The notes under the pieces were generated by a model. That model searched no databases and was not told where the DNA came from. It saw only the letters and a program-made list of their open reading frames with translations. The position numbers and the translations under genes were made by a program. Below are positions 8,501-15,779 of a stretch of DNA of 16,617 nt, piece by piece; positions within the stretch are counted from its first letter, which is position 1, and each line of letters begins with the position of its first letter. This DNA comes from DATIJJ01 sp039936115. GTDB taxonomy: Bacteria; Pseudomonadota; Gammaproteobacteria; DSM-16500. The DNA lies in contig JBDTIZ010000118.1 of the NCBI GenBank assembly GCA_039936115.1, positions 1-16,617 on the forward strand, in the 5' to 3' direction.

Positions 8501-11500
8501 CAAAAAATAATTCATTCACGGCAATAAATTTGAATATAGCATCGTGAAATTCATGATTATCGTTTAAGTGATTCAATAATTCTAAAATGATACTATCCCG
8601 AAGCAGGGATGTTCTTACTATGCCTCGAAAGTAATTGTAGTGATTAGTATATTCTCCAGAAAGAATTGCCTGGGTTGCAATCATAACAACTATCGTAGGA
8701 AGATCGTCATAAATGCGGCGTACTCGATCGTGAGCGATGCGATATAGTTTTAAGTATTGGTTAGGATGAGGCATAGAATCATAAGCTCTATTAGTATATA
8801 GAGTGGGCCATTCTGTTTCGACGGAATCTTTATTATGATCCCCGTTTAATCGGCTGACTGCATTTATACTATAAGGTAACTGTATGGTTTCATCCATATC
8901 ATCCAAATCGAATGGCATTAATAGCGTGGTTAACACTTTTCCAAGCATAGCGTTCAAGAAAGGGGGATATATTGCTTCTGTGAGTGGACGCGTAAAACTG
9001 ACTGCTAACAAAGCCACTTGACTAGCGAATGGCATATTTATCTGTAAATTTTTCAAAGCGATTATGAAATCAGGGGTAAGAATTCCATACATCTGAGCAT
9101 TGATAAATTTTAAACATTCTTCAGTATAATACATAAAATGTTTAATGAATGATCCGCTATCCAGCATATCTCTAAGCGCGTAATTAAGGTCTACATGAAG
9201 ATGAATGCGAGGCTCTGGATAAAATTCTACATCTAACATTTTCAATAAGGTATAAGAAGGACACTGCTCAAATAAAGTGGTTGTGAATTTGTTATTATCA
9301 TGTGCATCGAGTGCACGACTTAAATTGCCGGCTAAGTTTCCCGCTTGTTGTTGGCGCAAAGTGTAAAGAATATTTTCTTGCATTGCTTTAAACTGTAATC
9401 CCACAACGTCAGGTGCAAAATGTAAGATAACGTTTTGGTGTAATAATTTATAAATTAATTTCAAATGTGCTTGATGGATAGAAAACACTGCTTGCTGACT
9501 TGTGATTTTACCACGGTGAATTTTAATGTTGATACCCAACGTTAAGCCAGATGTTCTGCTATCAAAAATACCAGGAATAACCCATTGAGTTGACTCTAAT
9601 ATTTGCTGGCTTTCATCACTCTCTAATCGAGTAACCCAATTTCCCTCTGTTTCTCCGTCAGCCGGCTTTAGGTCAAGATTAAGTATTTTTACTAACTGGG
9701 CTCTCAAATCACCCATGACAGACATCAACTGAAGATTTTGCTTTTCTGCGGCTGTGATCGTTGAGTAATGTGCCGCACGAAACACTTGCTTTAACAACTG
9801 GTATGCGGTTGTTAATTTCTTAATTGCTTGATCCATGCCTTGGAGTTCACCTTGTCTTTTTAAATAGCGATCCTTTAATATAGTCCATGTTATTGGCGCA
9901 TTAGGATTATTTTTTTTGAAAAATTTATGTAACCAATAATCAATTTTGAGTTCTTCATCGTGAATAAGCTCTGCTAGCAAGGGGTGCGCTTTTAAAGTTG
10001 AATAACTTGACTCGAGGAGTTGCCAAGAAAATGAATAAGATTCAAAACCGCTAATGTTGAAATGGCTTTTTAAAAAGCTGTCTAAGGTTATTTGTGAGGT
10101 TATCATATCAGTGCCGCGTTTTTCTTCCCTGATGGCAGGTAGATTATCTAAATTAAATTTATAGACGGCACGGTTTCTCTCATCACGATTTCTGTCATCG
10201 ATATCGTAATCCAATAAGCGAGATGACTGCCTAAAAAAATCAGCTTGATAACATTTTTTTACTTCGTTGGAAGTGATTTGGTCTATTGGCAATTTTGATT
10301 TTGCGAGAGCAGCGAAGTATTTTTCATCGGCAATGCTCGGCCAAATACCGCGTAAGGAGAAGCGTTTAATGACGCGTAACTGACTGGATAAAACAGCTCT
10401 CACCAATGCTGTTCGATTTTCAAAATCTTTAATTTGATAATCTGCTTTTGACTTCAATAAATATTCAATAACATCATCGTGACCATATTCTGCGGCATAG
10501 TGGAGTGGCGTTTGTAGGCGTTGCTTGCATGGGTTATTTATATCAATTTTTAATACGGTGATTAGCCAAGTTATAAGGGGTAAGTTACCATGATAACTTG
10601 CCATATGAAGGATATTAAGACCTTGCTGATTACTGGTGAGCGCTTCTTCACGTGATCGGACGACACGTTTAATTAAATTAAACGCTATCAAATCTTCATG
10701 CTGAAGAGCAAAATCACTCGGCAAAGAACCGGATGCGCTTAAGATGGTTGTACTGGCATGGTGAGCTAATAAAAATTGCACTAATTCTTCACTACCAATG
10801 ATGCATGCATGGTGCATGGCGTTGTAACCATTCACCAGATCGTTAACATCGATTAATTTAGCTTTGATCTCAATTTCAAATAATTGTTGGCACCATGCTG
10901 GAGTAGTGACTTGCTGAGGGTTACCTTGTAATGAATCAGATAATGTAGCGAGTTGCAGTTTTAATTTTCTTATTTTTTTAGTATCTATCACATCAACTAT
11001 TGATGATGGAGATTGACCTTTAGCTTCATTTGAAGAATGACTTCCACTCATCGCATTGGTGATAATATCTTTAAATTCTATAAGCATTTCTGATCGAATA
11101 GATGGATCTTCTGTTTTTTCATGCAGCCAGGTTATATAGGCGTTTACAAATAGTGAGTAATTTTCAATATCATTTTTATAGTTTTTGACAGCAGGACTAA
11201 ACTTTTTGAAAAGTTTTTTGGTATTTTCATCAATCTTATTTTCTGTGTAGTATTGTCTATTAAGGGCTAGTCGATGCAGAGCAAGAATGTCTCCAGCAAT
11301 ATTGTATGCTCCTAAATATTGATCTATTTTTTTTTGTTCCAGCGCAATTTTAGTATTGATTTTATAAATATTTTGGTCAAGACGTTGACGCAATAACGCA
11401 GGATATCTTTCGTGTATATCACTGCGCAAAGACTTTCTTTCATCTAGGCTGGGCGCATCTGGTGCAAGAACCTGTGGAATGTAGCGCAACGATTTTTTTT

Positions 11501-11516
11501 TACGATTTGTAGACAT
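5592..11516 (-). CDS. giant ankyrin- and TPR-repeat protein, candidate secreted effector
   Basis: The 1,974-residue protein has no signal peptide and no clear membrane helix. In order: a charged helical N-terminus (1-220); a first ankyrin block (about 231-395; NAMHHACIIGSEELVQFLLA, LNILHMASYHG, QTPLHYAAEYGHDDVIEYLL); about 850 residues of helical, unrecognised sequence; a second ankyrin block (about 1262-1360; NTLLHKAVENDKDQLVEKLL, ALMIAASRG, NALHHAAAGGHNDIAALL); a third (about 1449-1560); then TPR-like helices (about 1645-1735 and 1775-1830; GNLLLVSQSYNEALSNYQNA, LNKIGIAHYFCRDYNQAKEA). A Lys/Glu-rich linker and basic C-terminus follow, ending in PSKLSF. Ankyrin and TPR repeats bind other proteins. 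Very large ankyrin proteins in amoeba-associated bacteria are often type IV substrates, so export is inferred, not shown. ATG at 11516 is preceded by GAGAG about 8 bases upstream. A dedicated dyad-controlled promoter lies at 11626-11671. The frame is intact over 5.9 kb, so it is under selection. Confidence 0.9.
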   Translation of the reverse strand: MSTNRKKKSLRYIPQVLAPDAPSLDERKSLRSDIHERYPALLRQRLDQNIYKINTKIALEQKKIDQYLGAYNIAGDILALHRLALNRQYYTENKIDENTKKLFKKFSPAVKNYKNDIENYSLFVNAYITWLHEKTEDPSIRSEMLIEFKDIITNAMSGSHSSNEAKGQSPSSIVDVIDTKKIRKLKLQLATLSDSLQGNPQQVTTPAWCQQLFEIEIKAKLIDVNDLVNGYNAMHHACIIGSEELVQFLLAHHASTTILSASGSLPSDFALQHEDLIAFNLIKRVVRSREEALTSNQQGLNILHMASYHGNLPLITWLITVLKIDINNPCKQRLQTPLHYAAEYGHDDVIEYLLKSKADYQIKDFENRTALVRAVLSSQLRVIKRFSLRGIWPSIADEKYFAALAKSKLPIDQITSNEVKKCYQADFFRQSSRLLDYDIDDRNRDERNRAVYKFNLDNLPAIREEKRGTDMITSQITLDSFLKSHFNISGFESYSFSWQLLESSYSTLKAHPLLAELIHDEELKIDYWLHKFFKKNNPNAPITWTILKDRYLKRQGELQGMDQAIKKLTTAYQLLKQVFRAAHYSTITAAEKQNLQLMSVMGDLRAQLVKILNLDLKPADGETEGNWVTRLESDESQQILESTQWVIPGIFDSRTSGLTLGINIKIHRGKITSQQAVFSIHQAHLKLIYKLLHQNVILHFAPDVVGLQFKAMQENILYTLRQQQAGNLAGNLSRALDAHDNNKFTTTLFEQCPSYTLLKMLDVEFYPEPRIHLHVDLNYALRDMLDSGSFIKHFMYYTEECLKFINAQMYGILTPDFIIALKNLQINMPFASQVALLAVSFTRPLTEAIYPPFLNAMLGKVLTTLLMPFDLDDMDETIQLPYSINAVSRLNGDHNKDSVETEWPTLYTNRAYDSMPHPNQYLKLYRIAHDRVRRIYDDLPTIVVMIATQAILSGEYTNHYNYFRGIVRTSLLRDSIILELLNHLNDNHEFHDAIFKFIAVNELFFDVGLAKQLGIKSTEAGVIATPTIFTIKDFAQCKRELNKLYLGWLAIHYIEGIDYDKYLRLAIDMVKDSLPVPIPEDLMPGQKSLWDKIRHRSNQRYPDAEGSVRHPDEEFTNEFFPFLDRHWQESKEEHVDISVSRKLQKVLDLRDCFTHLYTLIDRIGKYSDDLKNNFAMFRDIIYFSLTETVATIRTILNEDDPLIHHTALSLIFMTETIRRLVNRQFTYVTSPSFGKHFVDNAALADEEKLCVDIDKNRLIIDITDALSNTLLHKAVENDKDQLVEKLLKKGASTESQNNEGLTALMIAASRGSKAIVNRLLLAGARTDKRDAQNRNALHHAAAGGHNDIAALLVAKDPTQLTLPNSSYDLPAQTASKAGNLTTATFLSQLARDNSSDKISARIEWNTYKTKNKIRQEAEAQFLGGAGGSLETMRAIESRYQFIASKPRDALGATAYLSAAANGYIIIMAWLQKQDPASLKDLDYAGRDALMLASMGGHEQVVNSLLADCPRWFFRLDNQSNNALHFAALHGHKEIVIRLRQHGFDPKQKSNADRTPILEALFNENLSTKMRSEIVWHLLPVSDLSRVHLTLATLAVTCYSRNKYLDIVYGQALDMQMTKLSRIMTTIKFYSHPVDQKYIKSLISEYQKQMHDIHSSYKLGNLLLVSQSYNEALSNYQNALLKWPGDAATLNKIGIAHYFCRDYNQAKEAFFAAHKADPENRIYLDNYLILLGVMKQPHDLLYGKEAFLFEQLREKRLDFVDEAMRFASETTTKRISLISPEMLALCKLKAALRIDPLHPKLLLEYAKLSQKFNESDAFASYEKCFLIAPNINAYSFIFAAGVFYYQYPTSSASENEINLVKADHCFSLLERELELNKLHDPAMLIQCAEYRALIRKSCIPTTAVEPQKALSVIKKKETKEEKNDDRQATLKTQDPDHFSFFNTNAKTMGRKLVVATRKYKKEMASVANVPSKLSF

Positions 11517-11833
11517 AGTGATCTCTCGTTTTTATATAGCATGTAATTCGGTCTAGTTATTTTTTATCGATATATTTTACTTATAAAGCTTGCTCGTTTA
11601 TTAGACTAATACTATTTTTGAGCGCATTGTACATGAATTCAACAGTTATAATATCCGTATAAAATACGGATGTGTCGCAATTCTCTCTGTCGCAAAAACC
11701 ATTAATCCACTGCAAAAAATCACTCTGATAAGTTATAAATTCAAGTTAGATTCGAATTAATGATAAGGCCGAAGTGGTCAGCTAACGAGAAACGGTCAAG
11801 AAGAGGGATACGTGCCATACAAGAGGATCATGA
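11517..11833. other. intergenic region between ankyrin gene and LuxR-type gene
   Basis: Apart from the dyad/-10 element at 11626-11671, the predicted ~103-base leader of the ankyrin mRNA (about 11619 to 11517) and its GAGAG ribosome site, I see no gene, RNA or terminator hairpin in this 317-base stretch. Confidence 0.45.
11626..11671 (-). promoter_or_regulatory. activator-type promoter of the ankyrin gene: perfect 19-bp dyad plus -10 box
   Basis: ATCCGTAT-AAA-ATACGGAT at 11653-11671 is a perfect dyad (8-base arms, 3-base centre). Read toward the ankyrin gene, 21 bases separate it from TACAAT (11631-11626). Transcription would start near 11619, placing the dyad centre (11662) at about -43. 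The -35 position (ATATTA) is poor and touches the dyad. This is how LuxR-family activators of class-II geometry are positioned. A near-copy with identical spacing stands before the HD-like gene at 12781-12826. The sequence match is seen; the binding protein is inferred to be the neighbouring LuxR-type regulator. Confidence 0.6.
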
Positions 11834-12772
11834 TTAAAATGTTTCTAATACTAATAAATTCTTAATTAATTCGGTTTTATTGGCGCAAGACAATTTGATT
11901 TTGATATTTTCAACATGTCTTTCTACTGTTTTTCTTGATATAAAGAGCCTGTTCGCGGTTTCTAATGCAGTTCTTCCTTTTAATAGATTGTGCGCGATTT
12001 CTTGTTCACGATTGGAAAGGCGTTCTTTTACTCTTTGTAACTTATTATTATCATCATAAGAATTAATATCTTTTAAAAAATCCGATCTAGTGTTATCCGT
12101 TGTATGGTTATTTATAAAATTCAAAGTATTCGAGCTTTGATTCATGATGGGATCTTTTATGATAATAATTCGATTCTTGTCTGCTTTTCTCAATATATTA
12201 CTAGCAGACTCTTTGAAAAATAAAATAAATTTTTCTAGGAGATCAATGTTGTTCAGATAAAAATTTCCTAGCCATACGCTATTAACACACCCTGAGAAAA
12301 AATAAAACTCACAGTCAGTTTCATTGCTCTTGATGAGTGTTATTCCATTGCTACTATTGAAATAATTGCGTCCATGAAGAAATACAGCTGAATCTGCTTC
12401 AGTGGGCCAAATAAAATAACCAGATTGGTATAGGCTTGATTTAAATTCAAATAAGCTGGTTTTATAGAGTGCTAAATTATAATAATCATCGATCCAGCGC
12501 GCTGAATTTGATAAATATACCTGAGATCCATCGTTGAAGTTTTTTATATATGTAAAACAGGTAATCCCTAGCTTAAGCAGTGGTTTACAAATATTTTCAA
12601 TATCATTTGCCGATAATAAGAAAAAATGATTTTCAATCAATCTTCTATCATTCATTGCTAATTGTTCACAGTTTAATAATGGGTATTTTCCCCATAGGTT
12701 GTACTTTACAGGTATGGTATTTTGTTCGCGATAATAACAGCATGAGGTGAGTCTGTAATGCAAAAATATCAT
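11834..12772 (-). CDS. LuxR-type transcriptional regulator with ligand-domain-like N-terminus
   Basis: The 312-residue frame ends in a clear LuxR helix-turn-helix (251-312; RLSNREQEIAHNLLKGRTAL, then ETANRLFISRKTVERHVENI). The N-terminal part (about 44-200) includes LLKLGITCFTYIKNFNDGSQ, then VYLSNSARWIDDYYN, and YQSGYFIWPTE. This is a pattern I associate with LuxR regulators of Legionella-like bacteria and their autoinducer-domain-like sensors. No acyl-homoserine-lactone synthase gene is in the window. An upstream start (ATG 12772) adds 39 residues rich in Tyr/Cys that do not look like the family. ATG at 12655 (residue 40, MNDRRLIENHFFLLS) gives the usual N-terminus and would leave room for a promoter. 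Divergent from the HD-like gene and upstream of the ankyrin gene, it is the natural candidate to bind the two dyads. Confidence 0.88.
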   Translation of the reverse strand: MIFLHYRLTSCCYYREQNTIPVKYNLWGKYPLLNCEQLAMNDRRLIENHFFLLSANDIENICKPLLKLGITCFTYIKNFNDGSQVYLSNSARWIDDYYNLALYKTSLFEFKSSLYQSGYFIWPTEADSAVFLHGRNYFNSSNGITLIKSNETDCEFYFFSGCVNSVWLGNFYLNNIDLLEKFILFFKESASNILRKADKNRIIIIKDPIMNQSSNTLNFINNHTTDNTRSDFLKDINSYDDNNKLQRVKERLSNREQEIAHNLLKGRTALETANRLFISRKTVERHVENIKIKLSCANKTELIKNLLVLETF

Positions 12773-12780
12773 CTTTATTA

Positions 12781-12826
12781 TTACGTATTTTTTACGGATA
12801 TATAAATTTTATACATTTAGTACAGT
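12781..12826 (+). promoter_or_regulatory. activator-type promoter of the HD-like/nucleoside hydrolase cassette
   Basis: TTACGTATTTTTTACGGAT at 12781-12799 matches the dyad before the ankyrin gene at 16 of 19 positions (one arm degenerate). It is followed after exactly 21 bases (12800-12820) by TACAGT (12821-12826) as a -10 box, the same spacing and nearly the same box as at the ankyrin promoter. Transcription would start near 12833, 43 bases before the ATG at 12876. If the regulator on the other strand starts at 12772, the element sits just 9 bases before that start; if it starts at 12655, it is a shared divergent control site. Confidence 0.55.
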
Positions 12827-12875
12827 AATGCCCCAGATTATCTGAATTAAAAACACTATTATAGGGATACTAATC

Positions 12876-14492
12876 ATGTTAAGAAAAAGCTTAATTGCAG
12901 CATTAAAAAATAATACCCAACTGTTCCGGCTACCATACTCACAATTTATAAAAACAATTCAGGAGGTTATTCCTGAATCAAGTTATCTAAGCAAAAAGGC
13001 AAATGCGTCAGCTGAAGGTATTGCTGAGTTGAAATCAACAAAAAATTTCCATGGATTAACAGCGGATGAAGAAATAAGAGCTTTTGCAGGTTTACTTCGA
13101 TTCAAAGATGTTATGAATGGCACTGAAGAAGATTATAAGAATTTTGTTGCCTGCCAAATCGAAATGAAGAAACCTGTTCTCTCGTCTGAATCCTTTAAGG
13201 CGATGCATGATTATGTTACACGATTCTTGACTACGCCAGAAGATTTAGCAGCAGCCATGTGGTCAATCTTATGCAATGATTTAGGTAAGGTTCATGTGCT
13301 AGAAGATGAATACTTGAAATTACCAGGTAAAACAAAAATTGGTCATGACACTTTACTAGCGGAGCTTTTACAGCATAAACCAACTTTATTCTCAGGTTTC
13401 ATGGATCTCCCAGAAGCACTACGTGGACAAATTGCCGCAGGATATGCCTCAGGATGCGATATTTCACAATTTGAACAACTTGAGTTACCTATTGTTTCTT
13501 TAGAAGGGTTGAAAAAACTTGATAAGAAAGCATTAGATCATTATATCTTGCATACCATTTTTGATGTGTCAGGGGCAGCTGCTCTTTTTAAATCAAATGG
13601 CTCACTAACCATGCATCAAGATACATGGGATTTTTTCAATAGCACACGTGAAAGTTTAGAAAGATTACATCAGGATGAATTCACGATAGAAGAAGCTTAT
13701 GCAAAATATCTTGAATATCGCGGCATGCGAGTTGGTATAAAAAACACATCTGCTGAAAATTTTGCACTGATTCGGATTGCGGGATTGGCACGATTAGCAT
13801 CACCAGAACAGGGAGAGATGCTATTAGAAATTTGGAAGGCACTGCCAGAACAAACAAAAAAAATATTAGTAGATGAATTAACGGTACATGGCGGTAAAGG
13901 AAACCGTGCAATATTTATTGGTTACGGAGTAGCGATGCTCATTAATGCTCAAAATGCCATGCTGAAAGAGCTCAATGAGAAATCAAAGCAAACAGGTCAA
14001 GTAGCAACGCCTATGCAAATAAGAACAGCTAATTCTGAAGGACTTCGAATTGGTTTAATTAATTTAGCCCAAGCTTTTCAAGTAAGCAGAAAGCTAATAG
14101 GAGCGGATAGCAATAAAGATCTCTTCGTCGCTGAATGTGAAGAAATCGCGAAGTCTCTCGGCAAAGATCCTAAAAAAACGCTAGAAATGGATTGGGAAAT
14201 TTCCGCAAAATCAGATAGACGGATTGATTTCAAATTAATTAATCGTAAACCTTCAGTCGAAGCATCATCTCAGTCTGTTATTCAAGAGCATAAAATACCA
14301 GCTGTCGATTTTAAGCCTGTGACGAAAAAGCCGATTGATGAAGCAAATAAAGATAACGCATGGCTAGACTCTAAATGGAAAAAAGTTGCTGTCGTAGGTT
14401 CTGTAGTGGGTGTAGGTCTTTTTTCACTCGCTTATCAATATCTTTCTAGTTCAAATTCGGCTTCCTTGGATTTACCAAAGCCCAAAATTTAA
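12876..14492 (+). CDS. HD-like predicted phosphohydrolase with C-terminal membrane tail
   Basis: The 538-residue protein has a helical body. Its residues 108-160 read like a divergent HD domain: His111-Asp112 (MHDYVTRF), then LCNDLGKVH with Asn134-Asp135 and Lys138 where HD-x-G-K is usual, then IGHDTLL (His157-Asp158). Later DVSGAAALF and GSLTMHQDTWDFF (His247) could supply more ligands. I compare this to the little-studied DUF6829-like HD-related proteins, but from memory and with low certainty. HD enzymes are metal-dependent phosphohydrolases acting on nucleotides or phosphoesters; the substrate here is unknown. Residues about 430-498 are polar. A single hydrophobic helix (about 502-522, KKVAVVGSVVGVGLFSLAYQ) and a short Pro/Lys tail end the protein, as in a tail-anchored membrane protein. 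The start is supported by AGGG 9 bases upstream. First gene of a three-gene cassette. Confidence 0.82.
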   Translation: MLRKSLIAALKNNTQLFRLPYSQFIKTIQEVIPESSYLSKKANASAEGIAELKSTKNFHGLTADEEIRAFAGLLRFKDVMNGTEEDYKNFVACQIEMKKPVLSSESFKAMHDYVTRFLTTPEDLAAAMWSILCNDLGKVHVLEDEYLKLPGKTKIGHDTLLAELLQHKPTLFSGFMDLPEALRGQIAAGYASGCDISQFEQLELPIVSLEGLKKLDKKALDHYILHTIFDVSGAAALFKSNGSLTMHQDTWDFFNSTRESLERLHQDEFTIEEAYAKYLEYRGMRVGIKNTSAENFALIRIAGLARLASPEQGEMLLEIWKALPEQTKKILVDELTVHGGKGNRAIFIGYGVAMLINAQNAMLKELNEKSKQTGQVATPMQIRTANSEGLRIGLINLAQAFQVSRKLIGADSNKDLFVAECEEIAKSLGKDPKKTLEMDWEISAKSDRRIDFKLINRKPSVEASSQSVIQEHKIPAVDFKPVTKKPIDEANKDNAWLDSKWKKVAVVGSVVGVGLFSLAYQYLSSSNSASLDLPKPKI

Positions 14493-14509
14493 AGATGAAA
14501 TATGAATCG

Positions 14510-14534
14510 AGGGGTTAATTGTAAATTAGCCCCT
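14510..14534 (+). terminator. intercistronic hairpin without T-tract
   Basis: AGGGGTTAATT, GTA, AATTAGCCCCT form an 11-bp stem (one G-T pair) with a 3-base loop between the HD-like gene and the nucleoside hydrolase gene. No run of T follows, so it is more likely an mRNA-stability or partial-attenuation hairpin than a full terminator. It would allow different expression of the first gene and the two downstream ones. Confidence 0.5.
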
Positions 14535-14554
14535 TAACTATAAGGATAATTGTA

Positions 14555-15757
14555 GTGAGTGAGATTGATTATATTGTTGATACAGATATTGGTGGTGACT
14601 TCGATGATACGTTAGCACTTTTTGTAGCGCTATGTTCTAAATCTAAACCATTAGCCATTACAACAACACACATTGGCGCTAAAGAAGAAAAAGCACCTAT
14701 TGCAAAATTAAATGTAAGCGAGCTTGGACACCCTGATATTCCTGTCTATGCTGGGATAGGTTGCTCTCGCACGGATTCTAAAGAAAAATTTATGGAGCAA
14801 AATCCATTATTTCCCGCTGAGTTTGGTTTTCCAAACCCAGGTAAAGACGATACAACATGGTACCCAAAGCAGGCGGTTGCTTATAGGGAAAGTTATGGTG
14901 CAGATTTTGAAAATATGAAAATTGAAAAAGAATCTGCAGCGGAGCTTATTGTTAAATTAGCAAAGAAATATTCTCCGGATAAAAAACTTACTATTATTGC
15001 CTTGGGGCCATTGCACAATATTGCAGAAGCATTAAGAATTGATCCTACGATCGCTGAAAACATAAAATTAGTTTCTATGGGCGGTGCATATCCTAAAGGC
15101 TACAATTGGCTAATTTCACCAGAAACAACGGCTGCAGTTATTGCAAAGGTTGAGACTACTGTCATCACAAGTGATTTTATTCTTAAAAATGGATTTATAA
15201 TTACACCAGATGAACGTGATGCCATAATAAAAGATATTCAATCTAAATTTGGAAAAGCCGCCGCGGAAGATTGGAAAAGCTGGCATAAAGGCGATTACTT
15301 TAAGAAAAGTAATACGCATTTGTATGATCCAGTTACGCTTTATCTTGCTCTTCATCCCGAAGAAATTTTATCTTATGATTGCATGAAAGTTACGTTTCCT
15401 TGTTTAGATGAAACAGGTAAGTTACGTAAATCAGAATTTGCAGCTAGCGGGTATCGCAAATCAGGATTAGATGACAAAATTATTTCTCTCAAAGAAAGTA
15501 AAGAATCACACATAAGATTTGTATCGCAGGTAAAGTTACCTTCTTTAATTAAAAATAATATTATTTCTAATATTAGACAATGTTTAACAAGGAAACCTGC
15601 GCCACGGATAGAATCCTCAAAATTTACCTTTGGCAAAAAAACCGCTCTAGTAGGAGCTGCTATTTTAGGAGCTACATTTTTTGCCAGAAGATATTTCAGC
15701 TCAGATAAAACGCCAGTAAGTGAATTTAAACCCAATCCACCGCAGCCTCGTCAATGA
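14555..15757 (+). CDS. inosine/uridine-type nucleoside hydrolase with C-terminal membrane tail
   Basis: The 400-residue protein starts with GTG at 14555 behind AAGGA (14542-14546). Residues 9-18 read DTDIGGDFDD, the Asp-rich calcium- and ribose-binding N-terminus of nucleoside hydrolases. IIALGPLHNIAEAL (Asn155) and LVSMGGAY (175-179) are the next two family blocks. LYDPVTLYLALHPE (256-269) is the C-terminal block, with Asp258 as the expected metal ligand. The position normally held by the proton-donating His (H-D-P) is Tyr257. These enzymes split ribonucleosides into base and ribose. The core ends near residue 330. A further 70 residues carry a hydrophobic helix (about 362-381, TALVGAAILGATFFARRYF) and a Pro-rich tail, unlike ordinary 310-330-residue soluble members. 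Activity and exact substrate are not certain given the Tyr change and an altered loop. Confidence 0.9.
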   Translation: MSEIDYIVDTDIGGDFDDTLALFVALCSKSKPLAITTTHIGAKEEKAPIAKLNVSELGHPDIPVYAGIGCSRTDSKEKFMEQNPLFPAEFGFPNPGKDDTTWYPKQAVAYRESYGADFENMKIEKESAAELIVKLAKKYSPDKKLTIIALGPLHNIAEALRIDPTIAENIKLVSMGGAYPKGYNWLISPETTAAVIAKVETTVITSDFILKNGFIITPDERDAIIKDIQSKFGKAAAEDWKSWHKGDYFKKSNTHLYDPVTLYLALHPEEILSYDCMKVTFPCLDETGKLRKSEFAASGYRKSGLDDKIISLKESKESHIRFVSQVKLPSLIKNNIISNIRQCLTRKPAPRIESSKFTFGKKTALVGAAILGATFFARRYFSSDKTPVSEFKPNPPQPRQ

Positions 15758-15779
15758 ATAGTATTGAGTCCAAAATCCT

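Noticed and set aside
12655..12772. First 39 residues of the LuxR-type protein as a true N-terminal domain
   Set aside because: They do not look like the family and the ribosome site is poor; a start at 12655 seems at least as likely, so no domain is claimed.
15373..15735. 120-codon minus-strand frame opposite the nucleoside hydrolase
   Set aside because: It lies wholly within a well-supported gene on the other strand and has no own motifs or ribosome site.
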